Source: Mesorhizobium sp. L-8-3
GTDB taxonomy: Bacteria > Pseudomonadota > Alphaproteobacteria > Rhizobiales > Rhizobiaceae
Length of the DNA: 64,000 nt
Direction of reading: 5' to 3'
NCBI RefSeq assembly: GCF_016756615.1
Contig: NZ_AP023262.1
Location: 434,001-498,000 of the forward strand
Part shown: positions 16,089-25,205 of the stretch, one piece after another
Layout: each line of letters begins with the position of its first letter
Numbering within the stretch: position 1 is the stretch's first letter
Program-made: the position numbers and the translations under genes
The notes under the pieces: model-generated
Told to the model about the DNA's origin: nothing
The model's input: the letters and a program-made list of their open reading frames with translations, nothing else
Databases searched by the model: none

Positions 16089-17135
16089 TCAGTCCGCGAA
16101 GATGCTCTTCCAGTCTTTCTTCATGCTGATGACGACCCAGCCGTTCTTCATCGCGTCGTCGTAGAGTTCCTGTGTGAACGCTCCCACCTTGGTCTCGGGA
16201 AGCTGCTGCGCCGGCCCGTAGGCATATTCGCGCTCGGCATCGTCGTGGAGCACCAGCATGGCCAGCCGCGGCCCTTCTCCTGCTTCGGTGTATTCCAGCA
16301 TCTGCTTGTCGCCGGTCGAGTTTCCGAACGCTGCAACGGGCCGGCGCCCGATCATCAGATGGATGCCTTCAGGCTTGCCGGCGTCGTTGTCGTTCAGGAG
16401 AAGCTTGGGGTCCTTGGTCAGGGTCGGCTTGCCATCCTTGTCATAGCCGTAGGTGGTTCCCCCGGCTGTCCCGACCACTTGCTCCGGCGGAATCCCGTAG
16501 GCAGCCTCGGAATACACGCGGACGAAATCCTGGCCGCCCCCGGTGACGATGTAGGTCTTGTAGCCATTGGCACGCAGGTAGCCGAGAACCTCCTGCATGG
16601 GCTGGTAGGTCAGTTCGGTATAGGGACGCCTCCAGCGCGGGTCCTTCGCCGTGGCCAGCCACTTTGCAGCCTCGGCGTTGAACTGATCGACCGTCATCCC
16701 TGTCAGCGTGGCGGCGAGGATCTTCTCGAGATCCGCCATCGGCAGCCTGGCTATCGCTTCGCGGTCGCCGCTCAGCACCGTCTTGAAGGGCTCGACCTCC
16801 TTGAGTTCCGGTTTGGCGGCAACGACGGCCGGGACCCGTTCCAGACAATAGATCACCTGGCTGTACATCGGGTGTTCGACCCAGAGTGTTCCATCCTGGT
16901 CAAAGGTGGCGATGCGCTCGCCAGGCGGCACAAAGGTCGCGCTGCCCTCCTTGGTTGTCGCCGTTACGAACTCGACGATCGCCTGCTTTGCCGTCCCGTC
17001 GTTCCACGACGGCAATGGGCCATCCTGCGCGCGCGCCGTCAAGCCCGAGCAGGCGACAGTGATCGGAGCCAGCATCGCGACGAACGTCAGAAACAGTCGG
17101 CAACGGCTGAGCTCGAAATGATGGAACACTCTCAT
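16089..17135 (-). CDS. Exported HAD-superfamily phosphatase
   Basis: A 348-residue protein with an N-terminal signal segment (LFLTFVAMLAPITVACSG, cleavage near ARAQDG around residue 37). HAD motif I is ATFDQDGTLWVEHP near 75-88 with the DxD nucleophile pair, motif II is YIVTGGGQDF near 195, and the motif III/IV region is AAFGNSTGDKQMLEY near 268. The HAD core, together with the signal peptide, predicts a periplasmic phosphomonoesterase. It is 166 bases from the broken sulfatase on the same strand. A joint role in scavenging sulfate and phosphate esters is inference. Confidence 0.88.
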   Translation of the reverse strand: MRVFHHFELSRCRLFLTFVAMLAPITVACSGLTARAQDGPLPSWNDGTAKQAIVEFVTATTKEGSATFVPPGERIATFDQDGTLWVEHPMYSQVIYCLERVPAVVAAKPELKEVEPFKTVLSGDREAIARLPMADLEKILAATLTGMTVDQFNAEAAKWLATAKDPRWRRPYTELTYQPMQEVLGYLRANGYKTYIVTGGGQDFVRVYSEAAYGIPPEQVVGTAGGTTYGYDKDGKPTLTKDPKLLLNDNDAGKPEGIHLMIGRRPVAAFGNSTGDKQMLEYTEAGEGPRLAMLVLHDDAEREYAYGPAQQLPETKVGAFTQELYDDAMKNGWVVISMKKDWKSIFAD

Positions 17136-17253
17136 GCCGTGTCTCCTTGTCAGTTGCTACCGAGTTGCCGCCGCGGCAACGGCAGACGCCTTCGAGAGAG
17201 TGGTTCCGCTGCGTACCCGCGAAGTTCGGAGCGATCCACAGCGGATCAGTTCG

Positions 17254-17276
17254 GGGGCGGCCATTTCGGCCGCCCC
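17254..17276. terminator. Hairpin downstream of the sulfatase 3' end
   Basis: GGGGCGGCC at 17254-17262 pairs with GGCCGCCCC at 17268-17276 around a 5-base loop. It is 26 bases beyond the original sulfatase stop on the minus strand, so it probably ended that transcript. There is no clear T-tract. Confidence 0.45.
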
Positions 17277-17301
17277 GCCGCGTCGTATGCCGGGAGGCGC
17301 G

Positions 17302-17499
17302 TCAGTCGTGACCCGTCTTCATATCGCGGACCTGCTGCATCACTTGCTCCAGATTGTAGCTTGCAGGGTCCTGAAGCGGCGGGAAGTCGATGTAGGTCTC
17401 GAGATGCTTCAGCCACAACTGCTGGCCGATGGGCAGGATGTTCCAGTCATAGACATACGCGGTGGACGGTGACGCGATGGCGCCGGCCATACCGAAGAG
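17302..17499 (-). pseudogene. 3' fragment of the IS-split arylsulfatase
   Basis: These bases encode the last 64 or so residues of the arylsulfatase whose body is at 18551-20224, including MAGAIASPSTAYVYDWNILP and FPPLQDPASYNLEQVM. The same ending, PPMQDPASFNLDAVKKQ, is present in the intact paralogue at 11364. The fragment begins at the IS element edge and its first 5 bases on plus order (17495-17499, AAGAG) are the target duplication. It has no ribosome site of its own and is probably not translated. Confidence 0.93.
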
Positions 17500-18707
17500 G
17501 AGCGCTTTTCAAAAGTCCCAACTCTATGATTCAATAGAGAAAAGTTAGGATTGATTCGGCTATGTCTCGTCGTAACTTGGCGCAACCTTCACTCGCCGAT
17601 GCATTGGTGCGTGACGTGAGCAGGGGTAACAAGTTTCTGGAAGAAGTGCAGAAGTTGATCGATTGGTCGGCTTTCGAGGTGCTGTTCCGGGAAATCCATA
17701 ACGATGCTCTGGGGGCGCCCGGCTACCCGCCGATAGCAATGTTCAAGATTGCGCTCTTGCAGCAATGGTACGGCCTGTCCGATCCGGCGGCGGAAGAAGC
17801 GGTGGCCGACCGGCTGTCGTTCCGCCGCTTCTGTGGGTTTCCGCTCGATCAAAAGACACCGGACCACATGTCGATCTGGCGCTTCCGCCAGAGGCTGGTC
17901 GAACTGGCGCTTCAAGATAAGCTGCTTGCCGAATTGAACCGGCAGTTGGAAGGGCGCGGTCTTCTGGTAAGGCGCGGCACGCTGGTTGACGCCACCATCA
18001 TCTCGGCGGCGGTGGCCAGGCCCGACTACGAGAAGGGCCAGGTGTCGGCGCGCGATCCGGATGCAGGCTTCACGCACAAGCACGGCAAGACCTATTTCGG
18101 CTACAAGGCCCATCTCGCCGGCGACGCGGAGAGCGGGCTGATACGCCAGGCGGAGATGAGCTCGGCCGATCTGCATGACAGCCAGATGGGCGCTGTGCTC
18201 ATTCAAGGTGACGAAGAGGCCTATTACGCCGACAAGGCCTATGACAGTCAGGCGCTGCGCGACGAACTGGCGGATCGAGGCATCAAGGACCGGATTGCCT
18301 ACAAGGCCAAGCGGGGCAAGCAGCAGCCGAATTGGCAGAAGTGGATGAACAAGGTCGCCGCCAGCGTGCGGGCCGGCATCGAGCGGACCAACGCGACGAT
18401 GAAGAACTGGTACGGCATGGCCCGGGTTCGCTATCTCGGCCTGGCGCGCAACCACTGCCATCTGCAGCTTGTCGCCTGCGCGATAAATGCCAAACGGGCG
18501 CTCGTTCTCGTCAAGGCCGGCACGGCCTGAGGGGAAGGCTGCGTCCAAAATCAGGAAATCGAGGGCAAAATCGGGAGCAAGTGAGCAGAAACTGAGCCGA
18601 TAGGCTGGAGAAAGTTGCGCGGATCGGCGGCGACGGGCCGCTGATGCCCGCCACATACGGGCGAAGAACGTCTAAGGGCGGGACGCCCCAACTTTAGAAA
18701 AGCACTC
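17500..18707 (+). mobile_element. IS5-family-type insertion sequence, 1208 bp
   Basis: Imperfect 17-base terminal inverted repeats, GAGCGCTTTTCAAAAGT at 17500-17516 and the reverse complement of GAGTGCTTTTCTAAAGT at 18691-18707 (15 of 17 match), enclose one transposase gene. It is flanked by the direct repeat AAGAG at 17495-17499 and 18708-18712. Removing the element and one repeat copy restores the sulfatase reading frame exactly (KTLFGMAG), so the boundaries are well fixed. A 5-base duplication is unusual for the IS5 family, in which 2-4 bases are common, so the subgroup is uncertain. Confidence 0.93.
17562..18530 (+). CDS. IS5-family transposase
   Basis: A 322-residue DDE transposase. The first Asp lies in RRGTLVDATIISA near residue 143, the second in AYYADKAYDSQAL near 221, and the Glu in the signature R-x3-E-x6-K, visible as RAGIERTNATMK near 268. 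The N-terminal DUF772-like domain reads ALGAPGYPPIAMFKIALLQQ. The frame is intact and full length, so the element may be active. It is oriented opposite to the interrupted sulfatase, and its promoter would lie between the left repeat and 17562. Confidence 0.96.
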   Translation: MSRRNLAQPSLADALVRDVSRGNKFLEEVQKLIDWSAFEVLFREIHNDALGAPGYPPIAMFKIALLQQWYGLSDPAAEEAVADRLSFRRFCGFPLDQKTPDHMSIWRFRQRLVELALQDKLLAELNRQLEGRGLLVRRGTLVDATIISAAVARPDYEKGQVSARDPDAGFTHKHGKTYFGYKAHLAGDAESGLIRQAEMSSADLHDSQMGAVLIQGDEEAYYADKAYDSQALRDELADRGIKDRIAYKAKRGKQQPNWQKWMNKVAASVRAGIERTNATMKNWYGMARVRYLGLARNHCHLQLVACAINAKRALVLVKAGTA

Positions 18708-20224
18708 AAGAGTGTCTTGATCTGTTGACCGACCGAAGTTTCGAACGGGTCGCGCTTGATGTTGACGACCTGCGTCCACGAATACGGCATCACTCCGGCA
18801 ATGAAGCCAGCTGGGTCGTCGGAGACCATCGCGAAATACATCTTCCAGTTCTTGTAACGGACCGCCGACGGCTCCTTGCCGGAATAGTACAAGAAGTGGT
18901 CGCGCGCGGATGGCGACTTCCCTTCCAGGAAGTCGCGCTGATCGATCCCGTCGAGCGTGGTCTTGACGACTCTCGGATACGTGCCCGCCTCGATCTGTTT
19001 CTTCAGCTCGTCGCCCTTCGGGCCGCCGGCGATATTCACGAGCGTCGGCACCCAGTCGAGCGACGAGAAGATGTCGTTCTTGACCGTGCCGGGCTCGATG
19101 TGCCCAGGCCAACGCACGACCAGCGGCGCACGCATGCCGCCCTCCCAGGTGCTGAGCTTGCCGCCCTTGAACGGGGTGGTGCCGCCGTCGGGGAAAGTGA
19201 TCGTCTCGGCGCCGTTGTCGGTGGTGAAGACGACGATCGTGTTGTCGAGCTGGCCCATGTCTTCCAGCTTCTTCAGGACGACGCCGATGTTGTCGTCCAT
19301 CTGCTTCATGCCCGCTTCGTTGACACCCCAGTCCTTGCCGCCAGGTTCGCCGACCATGTTCAGATATTTGTCGGGCAACACCGTCGTGATGTGCATCCGG
19401 GCCGGGTTGTACCAGACGAAGAACGGCTTGTCGGTCTTCTTCGGGTCGTTTCGGTCGAGGAAGTCGACGACCTTGGCAGAGATTTCCTCGTCGATGGTTT
19501 TTGACCGCTCCAGCGTCAGCGGACCCTCGTCCTTGCAGGATTGATTTGCCGGGGTTCCGTCGGAGGATGCGCACGCGAGCATCGGACGCGGCGGCGTCAG
19601 GCAGGTCGTGGTCTTTGGATCGACAGCCCCCGGAACCTCAGCCAGGCCTGGGATCGGTGTATTCATGCAAGGTGGTGCGATCCCCTGTTCGGTTGGGGTC
19701 TTGTTGATGTCGGGGAAGCTCACACCCTGCATGGCGTCGAGGTGATAGAGGTAGCCCCAAAATTCCTGGAACCCGTGTGCCGTCGGCAGGGATTCGGTGG
19801 TATCTCCGAGATGGTTCTTGCCGAACTCACCGGTCGAGTAGCCGAGATCGTTCAGGAACCTGGCGAGGTGAGGCGTGCCGGCCCGCAGGTAGGATGGGCT
19901 TCCGGGAATTTCCGGCAGGACCATGCCGACGCGCACCGGCTGCATGCCGGTGATAAAGGCAGTACGCCCGGCAGTGCAACTCTGCTCGGCGTAGTAGGTC
20001 ATGAACTTCGCGCCCTCCTGCCCGATGCGGTCGATGTTGGGCGTTTCGCCCACCATCAGACCCTGATGATAGATGCTCGGCTGCATCCAGCCGATGTCGT
20101 CGCCCATGATGAACAGGATGTTTGGCTTGGCCTGTTCCTGCGCTTGGGCGATTGCTGTGCTGCCCAGCAAGGCGGCGCTGATTGACATCGCCGCTCCGAT
20201 GAACATTTCTGTTGCTGCTTTCAT
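18551..20224 (-). pseudogene. Arylsulfatase, 3' end displaced by IS insertion
   Basis: A periplasmic type I sulfatase that has lost its natural C-terminus. MKAATEMF starts at 20224 with GGGAG upstream, and the signal ends near AIAQAQEQ. NILFIMGDDIGWMQ carries the metal Asp pair, the formylglycine motif is CTAGRTAF, and TTDNGAETITFPDGG completes the active site. The frame reads to KTL at the IS border, then about 50 foreign residues from the IS to a stop at 18551. All catalytic residues remain, but the 64-residue C-terminal part is replaced, so function is doubtful. Rejoined, the protein would be 569 residues. Paralogue of the gene at 11364. Confidence 0.92.
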
Positions 20225-20654
20225 GTCGCTCGTCTCCCTCATCGATGATGGCGTTTTGCCTGGGAGCCGGGCCGGTTTCGTCAGCCCGGTTTCGAATGTG
20301 TAAGTTCGCGTAGCTTGCCCGAGAGAAGGCGCGAACTCCGGCGCGCGTACCGTCATCCATCCACTCCGCGCGAGAGTTTCGTGGCAATATTGGCGTATCG
20401 ATATCCGGCGATGCAGCGACGCTGCATTACCTTACGTCAATATTACTTGGCATCGTGCTTAAAAGATATTGTCCTTTTGGGAAACGACGGTGGTTTTCGT
20501 CACCAGCCCAATGGATTGGCCGTCAAGTTACGCGGTGAACCCCGGTAAATCTGGAGAATACCCCGCTTTCGATCTGTTGCGCGAGATGATCGGGCAGATA
20601 GGGGGCTGAACGAATTGGAACGCACGAAGCGCTTGTCGACCCAAAGGGCCGATG
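20225..20654. promoter_or_regulatory. Upstream region of the split sulfatase with an inverted repeat
   Basis: No gene is supported. ATGCAGC at 20411-20417 and GCTGCAT at 20421-20427 form a perfect 7-base inverted repeat with a 3-base centre, placed about 190 bases upstream of the sulfatase start in an AT-richer stretch (20430-20480). It is a possible operator; the binding regulator is unknown. Confidence 0.35.
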
Positions 20655-21347
20655 TTATTTCAACACCCCGACAAGAGCCTTGCCGTCCGTATAATACGGA
20701 TCGCCACCGCCGTTGCGGCCGTCTCTGGTGGCGCCTATTCCGGGGATCTCGTAGCTGGAGGAAAGCTGTCCTGCCTTCATGAGGTCGCCGATGACGAGGT
20801 CTCGTTCAGCGTCCACATCGGGGCCGATGTGATGGGTGATTTGGCCGGTGTCATGGCTGAGCCCGACGCCACGGTCGAAGCTGGCCGAACCGAGCCAAAT
20901 CGGACGACCGTCGCTACCGAGGTTCTTGGTTAGCCAGAAGCGGACATGATTGCGCTGGTCGGCGCTGTGTCCGACAGGCTTTTCGAAAGCAAGATCCTGC
21001 TTCCTCCCCTCGTAAAGCAGAGGGCTGACAGGCGCGTCCAGGTCGGGTCGATCGAGTACGACGCTGAGACCGATGTCGATGGAAGAGCGCAGCGTGATCT
21101 TGTCGGCCGGATCCCAGTCGGCTGCGGCGAATGCGCGAATGACCTGTTCCTTTGTCCCGACCAGCCCGACATTGATGGGATCGCCAGGGATGTCCTGCTC
21201 CGTATGCGTGACCATGTCGCCGAAGTCCGACACGCGCGATGCATCTCGAAACACCCAGATTTCCGGCACGATGAAATACGCGACGAGCAGATATGCAATC
21301 GCCAAACCAAGCACGATCCGCAGTCCGTTCCTGGTTCGACGCTTCAT
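20655..21347 (-). CDS. LssY C-terminal-like domain protein, membrane anchored
   Basis: A 230-residue protein with an N-terminal transmembrane helix (IVLGLAIAYLLVAYFIVPEIWVF, cite core LAIAYLLVAYFIV, residues 14-26). The LssY_C domain follows: GDPINVGLVGTKEQVIRAF, ADWDPADKITLRSS, VSPLLYEGRKQDLAFEKPVG, HVRFWLTKN and TGQITHHIGPDVDAERD. The polar His/Asp-rich motifs in the domain are conserved, but the activity is not established. LssY was named from a Legionella secretion locus and similar domains occur in PAP2-type phosphatases. It lies upstream of the split sulfatase on the same strand. Confidence 0.85.
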   Translation of the reverse strand: MKRRTRNGLRIVLGLAIAYLLVAYFIVPEIWVFRDASRVSDFGDMVTHTEQDIPGDPINVGLVGTKEQVIRAFAAADWDPADKITLRSSIDIGLSVVLDRPDLDAPVSPLLYEGRKQDLAFEKPVGHSADQRNHVRFWLTKNLGSDGRPIWLGSASFDRGVGLSHDTGQITHHIGPDVDAERDLVIGDLMKAGQLSSSYEIPGIGATRDGRNGGGDPYYTDGKALVGVLK

Positions 21348-21450
21348 CCTATCCTCCGGGCCCCTGAACCGGGCTTCAATCTTGTCAACGCAGTGTCGTC
21401 TTCAGCGCGGGCGTCGTGCAAACGGTTTTCGAAATTCGACCAGCGCGCCG

Positions 21451-21610
21451 CCCCTCATCCGGCTGCCGCCACCTTCTCCCCGCAAGCGGGGAGAAGACCG
21501 ATGTCTCCAACCGTTTCGCCAACCGTCGAGTATGCCGAACGCGTGCCGCGATCGCGGCAGGCAGTCTTCTCCCGTTCACGGGGAGAAGGTGGCGGCAGCC
21601 GGATGAGGGG
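21451..21610. repeat. Rhizobial intergenic mosaic-type (RIME-like) element
   Basis: A perfect 30-base inverted repeat: 21451-21480 (starting CCCCTCATCCGGCTGCCGCC) is the reverse complement of 21581-21610. Each arm carries its own small hairpin built on TTCTCCC/GGGAGAA. Palindromic units of this kind are scattered through rhizobial intergenic regions. It sits in the 431-base gap 21348-21778, which has no gene. Confidence 0.85.
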
Positions 21611-21705
21611 CAGCGCGACGATCAGAGAGTGTCCCCCTGCATTAGAGTACTGCCAACAGCCGCCATCGCAGCTTCACAAGCTTCTACCGTGACTATGCTC
21701 CAATT

Positions 21706-21753
21706 CTACGCATCGGCCCGAAAATCATACGAGATTTTCGGGCCGATGCGTAG
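21706..21753. terminator. Long hairpin downstream of paaZ
   Basis: A perfect 21-bp stem (21706-21726 with 21733-21753) closes a 6-base loop ATACGA. It begins 26 bases past the paaZ stop on the minus strand. The stem includes GAAAAT/ATTTTC runs near the loop, but no T-tract follows. Its strength and placement make it the likely end of the paaZ transcript. Confidence 0.6.
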
Positions 21754-21778
21754 ATTCAAATATCGGCCGCCCGGCAGT

Positions 21779-23800
21779 CTAAGCAGCCCGGCGCGCGCTC
21801 ATGGTGAGCAGGTCGTAGCGGGCGACCGTCTCGTCGTTCTGGTTGAACACCTCGATGTCCCAGCGTACCTCACCATATTCGGGTGCGCGGGCGGCACGCT
21901 TCTCCTTGACGGTCAGCCGCACGCGGATCGCATCGCCGGGCGAGACAGGCTTCAGGAAGCGCAGATTGTCGAGCCCGTAATTGGCGAGCAGCGGTCCGGG
22001 CGCCGGATCGACGAAAAGGCCGGCGGCGAAGGAGAGGATGAGATAACCATGGGCCACGCGGCCGGGGAAGAACGGATTGGCGCGGGCCGCCGCCTCGTCC
22101 ATATGGGCGTAGAACTTGTCGCCGGTGAAATCGGCGAAATGCTCGATGTCGGCCAGGGTGATCTCCCTCGCCGGCGTCTCGACCGTATCGCCGATGGCGA
22201 GCCCTTCAAAATTGCGCTTGAACGGATGTTCGGCCGTAGTGGGTGCGGCGGCGCCCTTGGTCCAGCGGCCGGTGAGTGTCGCCAGCCGCTGCGGCGAACC
22301 CTGCAGCGCGGTGCGCTGCATATAATGGAAGACAGAGCGCAGCCCGCCCAACTCCTCGCCGCCACCGGCCCGGCCCGGCCCGCCATGGACCAGCGCGGGA
22401 AGCGGCGAGCCGTGTCCCGTCGATTCCTTGGCGCAATCGCGGTCCACGATCAGCAGGCGCCCATGCCAGGGGGCGATGCCGAATATCAGTCGGTCGGCCA
22501 CGGCGGGATCATAGGTGAAGACCGAAGCGACGAGGCTGCCCTCGCCCTTGGCGACCAGCGCGACCGCGTCGTCGAGTGTATCGTAGGGCATGACCGTCGC
22601 CACAGGACCGAAGGCCTCGACATGGTGGATCTTGTCGCCATCGAGCGGATTGGCCGCGACAAGCAGCACCGGCGCCAGGAAGGCGCCCGCGCCGTCGGGC
22701 GCATCGGCGCTGCCCAAAACGATCTCGGCCTCGGTCGCGAGTTCCCGCACCGCGTCGCAGACGGCAGCGCGTTGCGAGGTCGACGCAAGCGCACCCAGGC
22801 GGGTAGCCTCGTCGCGCGGATCGCCGGGGACGGCCGCGGCGAGCGCCGCCTTCAGACCGTCGACGACGGCGGCTTGCTGCTGGCGCGGAACGATGACGCG
22901 ACGAATGGCCGTGCATTTCTGCCCGGCCTTGACGGTCATTTCGCGGGTCACTTCCTTGAGGAAAAGGTCGAATTCGGGCGTGCCGGGCACGGCATCCGGC
23001 CCAAGCACGGCTGCATTGAGCGAATCGCGCTCGGCGACGAAGCGCACCGCCTTCTCAGAGATCACCTTGTGGCTGCGCAGCCGGTCGGACGTCTCAGCCG
23101 AGCCGGTGAAGGTGACGACGTCCTGGCCGGTCAGATGGTCGAGCAGGTCGCCGGTCGACCCCGCCAGGAACTGCAGCGCGCCCGCCGGCAGGATCGCGGC
23201 CTCGACGATAAGGCGCACCACCGCCTCGGCGACATAGGCTGTCTGGGTGGCGGGCTTGGTGATGACGGGCACGCCGGCCAGGATCGCCGGTGCGAGCTTC
23301 TCCAGCATGCCCCAGGCGGGGAAATTGAAGGCGTTGATGTGTACCGCGACGCCGGCAAGCGGCGTCAGCACATGCAGGCCGACGAAGCTGCCGCCCTTCG
23401 ACAGGCCTTCGGTGTCTCCGTCGATCACGAAACGCTCGCTCGGCAGTTCGCGCCGACCGCGCGACGCAAAAGCGAAAAGCGTGCCGATGCCACCGTCGAT
23501 GTCGATCCAGTTGTCGCGCCGGGTCGCACCGGTGTCGGCGGCGATCTTGTAGAGCTCCTCCTTGTGCGCGGTGAGATGTTCGGCGATCGCCTTCAGCATC
23601 GCGGCCCGCTGATGGAAGGTCAGCGCCCGCAGCGCCGGTCCACCGACATTGCGGGCATGCGCGACCACCGCAGCGAAATCGATGCCCGACGTCGAGGTGC
23701 GCGCGACGACGTGGCCGTCTATCGCGCTCGCGATGTCCACGAGGCCGGCTTCCGGCGCGAACCAGCGGTCCTCGACATAACTCTTCAGGATCTCGGGCAT
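21779..23800 (-). CDS. paaZ: Bifunctional oxepin-CoA hydrolase / 3-oxo-5,6-dehydrosuberyl-CoA semialdehyde dehydrogenase
   Basis: A 673-residue ring-cleavage enzyme of the phenylacetate pathway. Residues 1-520 are an aldehyde dehydrogenase domain with catalytic Cys in GQKCTAIRR near 293, and residues 530-673 are a MaoC-type hydratase domain ([15 protein letters not shown]). It opens the oxepin ring and oxidises the resulting semialdehyde. The start at 23800 has GGAG upstream. It is transcribed divergently from paaG-paaI-paaK, with a TetR-type operator between, and close in length to the E. coli enzyme (681). Confidence 0.97.
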   Translation of the reverse strand: MPEILKSYVEDRWFAPEAGLVDIASAIDGHVVARTSTSGIDFAAVVAHARNVGGPALRALTFHQRAAMLKAIAEHLTAHKEELYKIAADTGATRRDNWIDIDGGIGTLFAFASRGRRELPSERFVIDGDTEGLSKGGSFVGLHVLTPLAGVAVHINAFNFPAWGMLEKLAPAILAGVPVITKPATQTAYVAEAVVRLIVEAAILPAGALQFLAGSTGDLLDHLTGQDVVTFTGSAETSDRLRSHKVISEKAVRFVAERDSLNAAVLGPDAVPGTPEFDLFLKEVTREMTVKAGQKCTAIRRVIVPRQQQAAVVDGLKAALAAAVPGDPRDEATRLGALASTSQRAAVCDAVRELATEAEIVLGSADAPDGAGAFLAPVLLVAANPLDGDKIHHVEAFGPVATVMPYDTLDDAVALVAKGEGSLVASVFTYDPAVADRLIFGIAPWHGRLLIVDRDCAKESTGHGSPLPALVHGGPGRAGGGEELGGLRSVFHYMQRTALQGSPQRLATLTGRWTKGAAAPTTAEHPFKRNFEGLAIGDTVETPAREITLADIEHFADFTGDKFYAHMDEAAARANPFFPGRVAHGYLILSFAAGLFVDPAPGPLLANYGLDNLRFLKPVSPGDAIRVRLTVKEKRAARAPEYGEVRWDIEVFNQNDETVARYDLLTMSARRAA

Positions 23801-23873
23801 GTGTCCATCTCCACCGCTGCGGGGCTCCTCCGACGCCTTTGCCGGTTGACAAAAGCGATGCATTGATCAATTA

Positions 23874-23893
23874 TTGACCGAACGATCGGTTAA
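23874..23893. promoter_or_regulatory. PaaR-type operator between paaZ and paaG
   Basis: TTGACCGAACGATCGGTTAA at 23874-23893 is a near-perfect palindrome of the ACCGAACG-CGATCGGT kind recognised by TetR-family repressors. It lies midway in the 136-base divergent promoter region. The CCGAACG half also appears upstream of the TetR gene at about 32190. The PaaR encoded at 31464 is the obvious candidate binder; inducer would be phenylacetyl-CoA. Confidence 0.7.
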
Positions 23894-23936
23894 TTCAAGT
23901 ACCTTACGCGAAAATGCGTGCAATGGGAGGACAAAG

Positions 23937-24725
23937 GTGACGGAAACTCTATTGGTGGACCGCCGCCCCGGCTGGACGATCATAACGCTGAACCGACCCG
24001 ATCGGTTGAATTCCTTCAACGAGGACCTGCACCGGGCACTCGCCACCGCGCTCGACGAGGCGGCAGCGGACGAGACATGCCGGGCCGTGCTGCTGACGGG
24101 AGCCGGACGCGGCTTCTGCGCCGGCCAGGACCTCTCCGACCGCGTCAAATCCGACGGCCCGCCCGATCTCGGCCATACGCTCGAAACCTTCTACAATCCA
24201 CTCGTCCGCCGCATCCGCGCGCTGCGCAAGCCGGTGATCTGCGCCGTCAATGGCGTCGCGGCCGGCGCCGGCGCCAATATCGCGCTCGCCTGCGACATCG
24301 TGCTGGCGGCGCGCTCGGCCAGGTTCATCCAGGCCTTCTCCAAGATCGGGCTGGTGCCCGATTCCGGCGGCACCTTCTTCCTGCCGCGCCTCATCGGCGA
24401 CGCCCGGGCACGCGCGCTGGTCATGCTGGCCGAGCCGCTGTCGGCCGAACAGGCGGCGGACTGGGGGCTGATCTGGAAGGTCGTGGACGACGAGGCGCTC
24501 ATGGCCGAAGCCGAGGCGCTTGCCGCCCATCTGGCGACCCAGCCGACGCAGGGCCTCGCTCTCGCCAAGGAGGCGCTCAACGCCTCGGCGGCCAACGATC
24601 TCGACACCCAGCTCGACCTCGAACGCGATCTCCAGCGGCGTGCCGGCCGCACGCCGGATTATGCCGAAGGCGTACGCGCTTTCATGGAGAAGAGGCCGGC
24701 CGCATTCACGGGGAAACCCGAGTGA
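23937..24725 (+). CDS. paaG: 2-(1,2-epoxyphenylacetyl)-CoA isomerase
   Basis: A 262-residue crotonase-fold enzyme that isomerises ring-1,2-epoxyphenylacetyl-CoA to oxepin-CoA. The oxyanion-hole region is GRGFCAGQDLSDRVKSDGP near residues 61-79, the second oxyanion segment is VNGVAAGAGANIALACD near 106-122, and the catalytic Asp is in KIGLVPDSGGTFFLPR near 140. The GTG start at 23937 follows GGGAGG at 6 bases. The stop overlaps paaI by 4 bases (GTGA). Confidence 0.95.
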   Translation: MTETLLVDRRPGWTIITLNRPDRLNSFNEDLHRALATALDEAAADETCRAVLLTGAGRGFCAGQDLSDRVKSDGPPDLGHTLETFYNPLVRRIRALRKPVICAVNGVAAGAGANIALACDIVLAARSARFIQAFSKIGLVPDSGGTFFLPRLIGDARARALVMLAEPLSAEQAADWGLIWKVVDDEALMAEAEALAAHLATQPTQGLALAKEALNASAANDLDTQLDLERDLQRRAGRTPDYAEGVRAFMEKRPAAFTGKPE

Positions 24726-25168
24726 ACCGCGAAGACCCCTCGCCCGAAGCCACGGCACGGCGCGCCGCCGACACAATGTGGGCGGCGGACCGCGCCAGCC
24801 AGGACCTCGGCATGGAAATCGTCGAGGTCGGACCCGGCCGCGCGACGCTGTCGATGCGCGTCGGCGAGGCGATGACCAACGGTCATGCGACGGCGCATGG
24901 CGGCTACATCTTCACCCTGGCCGACAGTGCTTTCGCCTTCGCCTGCAATTCTCATGGCCTAACGACGGTCGCCGCTCATTGCAGCATCACCTATATCCGG
25001 CCCGGCCGGCTCGGCGAGACACTGGTGGCCGAGGCACGCGAAGTGACGCGCTTCGGGCGCTCGGGCGTCTACGACGTCACCGTGCGGGCCGGCGGCGAGA
25101 TCGTCGCCGAATTCCGCGGGCATTCCCGCACGGTCGGCGGCTCTTTCATCGACAAGGCCGAGGCCTGA
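24722..25168 (+). CDS. paaI: Hydroxyphenylacetyl-CoA thioesterase
   Basis: A 148-residue hotdog-fold thioesterase that releases CoA from stalled or dead-end phenylacetate intermediates. The active-site helix is ATAHGGYIFTLADSAFAFAC near residues 54-73, with the HGG and the catalytic Asp. The GTG start overlaps the paaG stop (GTGA), so translation is coupled. ITYIRPGRLGETLVAEAREV forms the typical second half. It precedes paaK by 37 bases. Confidence 0.94.
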   Translation: MNREDPSPEATARRAADTMWAADRASQDLGMEIVEVGPGRATLSMRVGEAMTNGHATAHGGYIFTLADSAFAFACNSHGLTTVAAHCSITYIRPGRLGETLVAEAREVTRFGRSGVYDVTVRAGGEIVAEFRGHSRTVGGSFIDKAEA

Positions 25169-25205
25169 CCAGCCCCGGCTCGACGGACCAGGGAGGAGAA
25201 CACCA

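Noticed and set aside
17302..17490. Independent small gene starting at the Met of MAGAIASPS
   Set aside because: It is the C-terminal part of the interrupted sulfatase and has no ribosome site.
21416..23866. Long plus-strand open frame opposite paaZ
   Set aside because: Antisense mirror caused by high GC in paaZ; no motifs or ribosome site.
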